A DNA stretch of 58,159 bases from NCBI GenBank assembly GCA_022376515.1, contig WTXI01000231.1, positions 1 to 58,159 of the forward strand, written 5' to 3'. The notes under the pieces are model-generated. The model had not been told where the DNA came from, searched no databases, and was given only the letters and a program-made list of their open reading frames with translations. This DNA is from Lactifluus volemus. Its lineage: Eukaryota > Basidiomycota > Agaricomycetes > Russulales > Russulaceae. Positions 54,699 to 58,159 of the stretch are shown here, piece by piece. The position numbers and the translations under genes are program-made. The stretch's first letter is position 1, and the number at the start of each line of letters is the position of its first letter.

Positions 54699-55984
54699 AT
54701 GGCGTTTGCTCGTAGGCAATGGCATAGGTCCTTTTTACGCACCGCCTTTCCTGCTTTCAGCAGTATCCTGCCCTTGGTCAGGCCCTCGTCATCCCTTGCA
54801 GGAGTAGCAAATCCTATACCTGCTTCTTTCCTTAGAGGTGGAACCTCCAAAGGGATATTCCTCAACCGCGCCAATCTTCCTACTGACCCGTCACAGTGGG
54901 ATGCCATCTTTCTTGGAATAATGGGTTCCCCGGACGCGCAATACGGCCGTCAGATGAACGGGATGGGTAGTGGTGTGTCCAGTCTGTCCAAGATTTGCGT
55001 CGTGGGTTCGCCATCATCAGAAGCGCAGAAGGTGGCCAGTGCTGTCGCCGGGATAGACGTCGAGTACACCTTTGGGCAGGTTGGAATTCGGGACGGCGTC
55101 ATCGATTATTCGGGGAATTGCGGAAACCTGTCGAGCATGATTGGCGTCTTTGCCGTGGACGAAGGTATCTGCACACCCCGAATCTCGCAGCAGGGCTCCA
55201 ACCCCAGATTGACGTGCACCGTGAGCACGTTCAACACCAACACGAAAAAACGAATCGACAATACATTCCTCGTTGCTGAATCTGGGAACCGTTATGTCCC
55301 CGTGCTCGATGGAGAGCAGACGTCCATCGCCGGCGTTCCCGGCAGAGCATCCCCCATCCTCCTGGATTTCATATCTCCAAGCGGAGCTCGTACAGGTCAA
55401 CTTCTTCCTACCGGCCGTCCCGTAGAAAGCGTGCAGATATCCCTCCTCCCCGACTCTCGCCAGGTCACTCTCCCCGTCTCCTTGGTCGACGCCACGAATC
55501 CCACCGTCTTCACCAGCGACCAAGGTCTGCGTTCCGCGCTCGGTATCCCGGACGATGATGCTGCGATCGACTATGGGGACCGCGGTGTGGTAGATGTCCT
55601 AGAGCGCGTTCGGCAGGCAGGCGCGCGGCTTATGGGTCTCGATCCTCTCGCGCAGGCGCAACCAAAAGTCGCCGTGCTCAAGCCACCGCCCCGGACGATG
55701 CGGATGCCGACATCGTTATCCACGCATTCTCGATGGGGGTGCTGCATCGGGCCGTCCCCATGACGGTTGGACTCTGTCTTGGAGTTGCCGCGCGTGTGCC
55801 GCACACTCTCGCGTGGGATACCGTCGGGGGTCGGCAAGACTCGGACGCGGGCAAGCTTCTGCGCATCAGACACCCGAGCGGTGTAGTGGAAGTAGGTGCT
55901 GAACTGAGTAGTGGTGGGGAGGTGATGAGTGCGCGTGTCATGCGGACTGGGCGTAGGTTGATGAAAGGCGTTGTCTGGTGGTAG
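54699..55984 (+). CDS. PrpF-family aconitate isomerase with a one-base frameshift
   Basis: PrpF/AcnD-associated isomerase family (2-methylaconitate or oxalomesaconate type), diaminopimelate-epimerase-like fold. The ATG at 54699 opens an Arg-rich amphipathic leader (MAFARRQWHRSFLRTAF) that suggests mitochondrial import. Family motifs: PASFLRGGTSKGIFLNR, GMGSGVSSLSKICVV, DYSGNCGNLSSMIGVFA, TNPTVFTSDQGLRSALG. The frame is then lost: the reading frame used so far ends at 55763, while the conserved C-terminus (ADADIVIHAFSMGVLHRAVP, then GRRLMKGVVWW) lies in the frame ending at 55984. The switch sits at a CCCC run (55689-55692), where one extra base would restore PPPPDDADAD. This is either a sequencing error or a recent inactivating deletion. 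No intron explains it. Confidence 0.8.
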
Positions 55985-56757
55985 TTGTCACTGTAATCAC
56001 AAACTACGCCGAATCACATATACATCCAACTAAAATCTGTGCAACCCCCACCCAGCACCTCTCTCGTCACTGCTGTTGAGCCCAGCGTGTCTCAGATATA
56101 CGCTACATCATCAAGTCCGGTCCAAACAGGATGACAATGGCTAGAAAGGGACAGGGATCACGATTTAGAAAGCAAATTCATGACAGAACCGGGTATCTTG
56201 AGAGACTCATGTTCGCCTGCAGTCCAGCTGGGTGGGTCTGAAAGGTTTCTGTCTGCACGTTTGCATCGCGGTTGCACTGAGGACATTGCTGGAGCTGGGT
56301 TTCGAGGGGCATAGAACTGGGTTGTCCGAGCACTCACGGATTGCGTGCGCATTGAATTCGGCCTCTCGTCGTCAGCACTAAAATACCATCTCGCTCTTGC
56401 TGGAGACGTTTGCACCGTTATTCAATTCTGCCTTTCTTACTGCCGCTCGCTATGTCGTCATCATCCGTCAGTCAATGCGTAGCTCTCGTTACTTTTCTGT
56501 AACACGTCCCTCGCGCCACACCCTGTCTTCTTCACGTGTGCCTTGATGACGTGGTGAAGGAGTCGGGCCTGGACAAAGTACCCCATGACATGGGGTACCC
56601 TCGGCTCCGATGGAGTCATACAGAGATTGAAGAATCCAAAGTAAATCAAGTCGGGCCGAGAGGCCTGACTATCTGAGACGACTTTTAAGAGGGCTCAGTC
56701 GCAACCCATTGAACATGGACCCGTGTCAAGAGATTACATCAGCGAAACCAAGTCACA

Positions 56758-57255
56758 TCATCCAAGCTTGTCCTGCACTGCGTAATCGTCCTGCACTGCG
56801 TAATCGAGGCCCCCTATGGACGTAGACAAAAGCTCAGATTTTGCCATTTGTTTATGTTGCAGAAGCTCACACTTTCCTACAGGTGGCCCATTCCAAAGTT
56901 GGCTCTCTTCCACCAGATCCGTCGAGATCATGATATCACCTTCTGAAATCGCAGGCATCGATGAGTATTTTACCCGCTCAAAATGCTCTGTGGCTCCTTC
57001 TCCCACCAAGTGTCTAGCGTACCTCAAGCCAATTATCGGGCTCCCTGTACCGGAAGTATGAACGCAAGGTGACTCGGAACGGTCCCCATGCAATTCCGTG
57101 CCGTGGCCTTTGGTCACGGTTGACTTTTGATAATGAAACCCAAATTGACTGTAGGAGGATTTAGGAGCAAGCACGTTCAATGACCTGCTCCAGTTTGCTT
57201 GCCGTTGCTGATCGAGCCGGTCGGGAATTCCTTCACTGAGAAATGGGAATCCCAT
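56758..57255 (-). other. 165-codon open frame, coding status unclear
   Basis: A minus-strand frame from an ATG at 57255 to a stop at 56758. It is longer than usual for random sequence at this base composition, but I recognise no family. Its ATG lies inside the hairpin at 57225-57273, and its C-terminus ends in DYAVQDDYAVQD, produced by the 18-bp tandem repeat. It may be a relic or a lineage-specific gene. Confidence 0.25.
56771..56806. repeat. 18-bp tandem repeat, two perfect copies
   Basis: TCCTGCACTGCGTAATCG occurs twice in direct contact. Being a multiple of three, it duplicates six codons in the overlapping minus-strand frame. Confidence 0.9.
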
Positions 57256-57273
57256 TTCTCACTCAAGGAATTC
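57225..57273. repeat. Inverted repeat, 24-bp arms, two mismatches, 1-bp loop
   Basis: The left arm (57225-57248) begins GAATTCCTTCACTGAG and the right arm (57250-57273) is its reverse complement except for two positions, with one A between them. The inner 12 bp (GAGAAATGGGA and its complement) is perfect. Such a near-perfect palindrome is uncommon and may form a cruciform, or mark the fold-back end of an element. No flanking duplication was established. Confidence 0.85.
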
Positions 57274-58159
57274 ACGATGTCGACTCGCCTCTCCGCTTCG
57301 AATGGAGATGTCTCGCGTAAATCGGATTATCCTCGAACCCACCTACATCATCCTCCCACAAGGGGGTCTATTACCGTTGAACAATCGCAGGTATGACGAT
57401 ACACCCAGGAGCAGAGGCCCCACTGACTCGTCACGCGCAGAAATTTAGGTTCAAAAGTGTCTCATCCTTGCAGATTCACAATCTCGACTTCCCTGCCTCT
57501 CATTTCAGCCTGCAGCACATCTATATTACGACCTCATGCGACCTCTGGATCGGTCGAAATCCGTGTGAAGAAGAGCCGAAGCACGTTTGTTCTAGTTCAG
57601 GGTCCAGGGGACTGCGTAAGAATTGAAGAACGTTAAAGCAGGCGAGTTGCCGAGATGGGACGGAACCGGCCAGCCGTACTAACGTGTACCCCACTCTGAT
57701 CAGACCACCCTTTCTGATCACTTCCAATTTTCTCGCCCATTTCTTGCTCAATCGCCACAAAATTAAGCCTACAGTATCTAGTACCATGGTTGACCGTATT
57801 CTGTCCTTTTATTTTTTGGTAGAAATCGTAGTGCGTGGTGACCAGTGTGACCGATCAGAAAGGGGGTACACGTTGTACTCCTGGGGACCGGCAAAGGTGC
57901 ACGTCGCACGCACTGCAGCACAGGTGATGACATTGTTAAAAGCAATGGGCTCATACCTGCACTAGAACAAACTCCTACATTTAACCCATCCACTTACTCG
58001 TCTGCCTCATAAGGGCATTGTACTGTATCCGGCGCGGTCTCTTTCGGGATAAATGGGAGGCAGGGTGAACAAGCGAGATATCCAACAAGGCTGGATCTAG
58101 TGGTCACGGTCACAAAAACTGGCACTGCTTGTAGTCGTTGTTCTAACTCTAAAGTTACA

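Larger units (their letters stand above)
55985..58159. other. Terminal gene-poor region
   Basis: About 2.2 kb. It holds the hairpin at 57225-57273, the 18-bp tandem repeat and one open frame listed below. Nothing else was recognised; frames to the right edge are short and lack domains. Confidence 0.45.

Overview
The window looks like a nuclear chromosome segment of a filamentous basidiomycete, most likely an agaricomycete. The evidence is the many short introns (mostly 50-60 nt, GT-AG with a few GC-AG), compact gene spacing, fungal-only families (mitofissin/DUF1748, a Whi5/Nrm1-like regulator, IRC21-like cytochrome b5) and a remnant resembling an agaricomycete kinase-like family. A Rhizoctonia/Ceratobasidium-like origin is a guess. 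No rRNA, tRNA, CRISPR array or intact transposon was recognised. All exon models were built by hand from splice sites, reading phase and family knowledge; no search was run.

Left arm (1-13.2 kb): a same-strand array of PHO84-type H+/phosphate symporter genes on the minus strand. It holds a broken fragment running off the left edge (A), a multiply disrupted pseudogene (B, 1.66-3.88 kb) and two intact genes (C, 5.95-8.07 kb; D, 11.05-13.19 kb). Gene-poor spacers between them carry a perfect 20-bp-arm hairpin and a dispersed repeat.

Central conserved block (14-29.3 kb): a LYR protein of the ETFRF1/LYRM5 type, the APC/C subunit CDC16/APC6, mitofissin (ATG44), RAD51D, an ING/Yng2-type PHD protein with two GC-AG introns, a multi-exon membrane protein, a kinase-like relic, a SERINC/TMS1 protein and a dihydrodipicolinate-synthase-family aldolase. 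The last two share a 121-bp divergent promoter.

Duplicated block (29.28-36.35 kb): a tandem segmental duplication of about 3.5 kb per unit. Each unit carries an F-box gene on the minus strand. The left copy is killed by one nonsense codon and the right copy is open.

Right arm (37-56 kb): an IRC21-like cytochrome b5 protein, a disordered Whi5/Nrm1-like protein, the clamp loader subunit RFC5, a small hypothetical gene, a farnesyl-diphosphate-synthase paralogue that has lost nearly all catalytic motifs, the decapping nuclease RAI1, an unknown 525-residue protein, an enoyl-CoA hydratase/isomerase ending in SKL (peroxisome) and a PrpF-family isomerase with a one-base frameshift. The last 2.2 kb is largely featureless apart from a second hairpin and an 18-bp tandem repeat.

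Functionally the window mixes replication, repair and cell-cycle genes (RFC5, RAD51D, CDC16, Whi5-like, ING) with mitochondrial and peroxisomal genes. MluI-box hexamers lie just upstream of RFC5 and the Whi5-like gene. The most unusual items are the catalytically stripped FPPS paralogue, the phosphate-transporter birth-and-death array with a GC/GT donor difference between paralogues, and the F-box duplication with a single inactivating stop.
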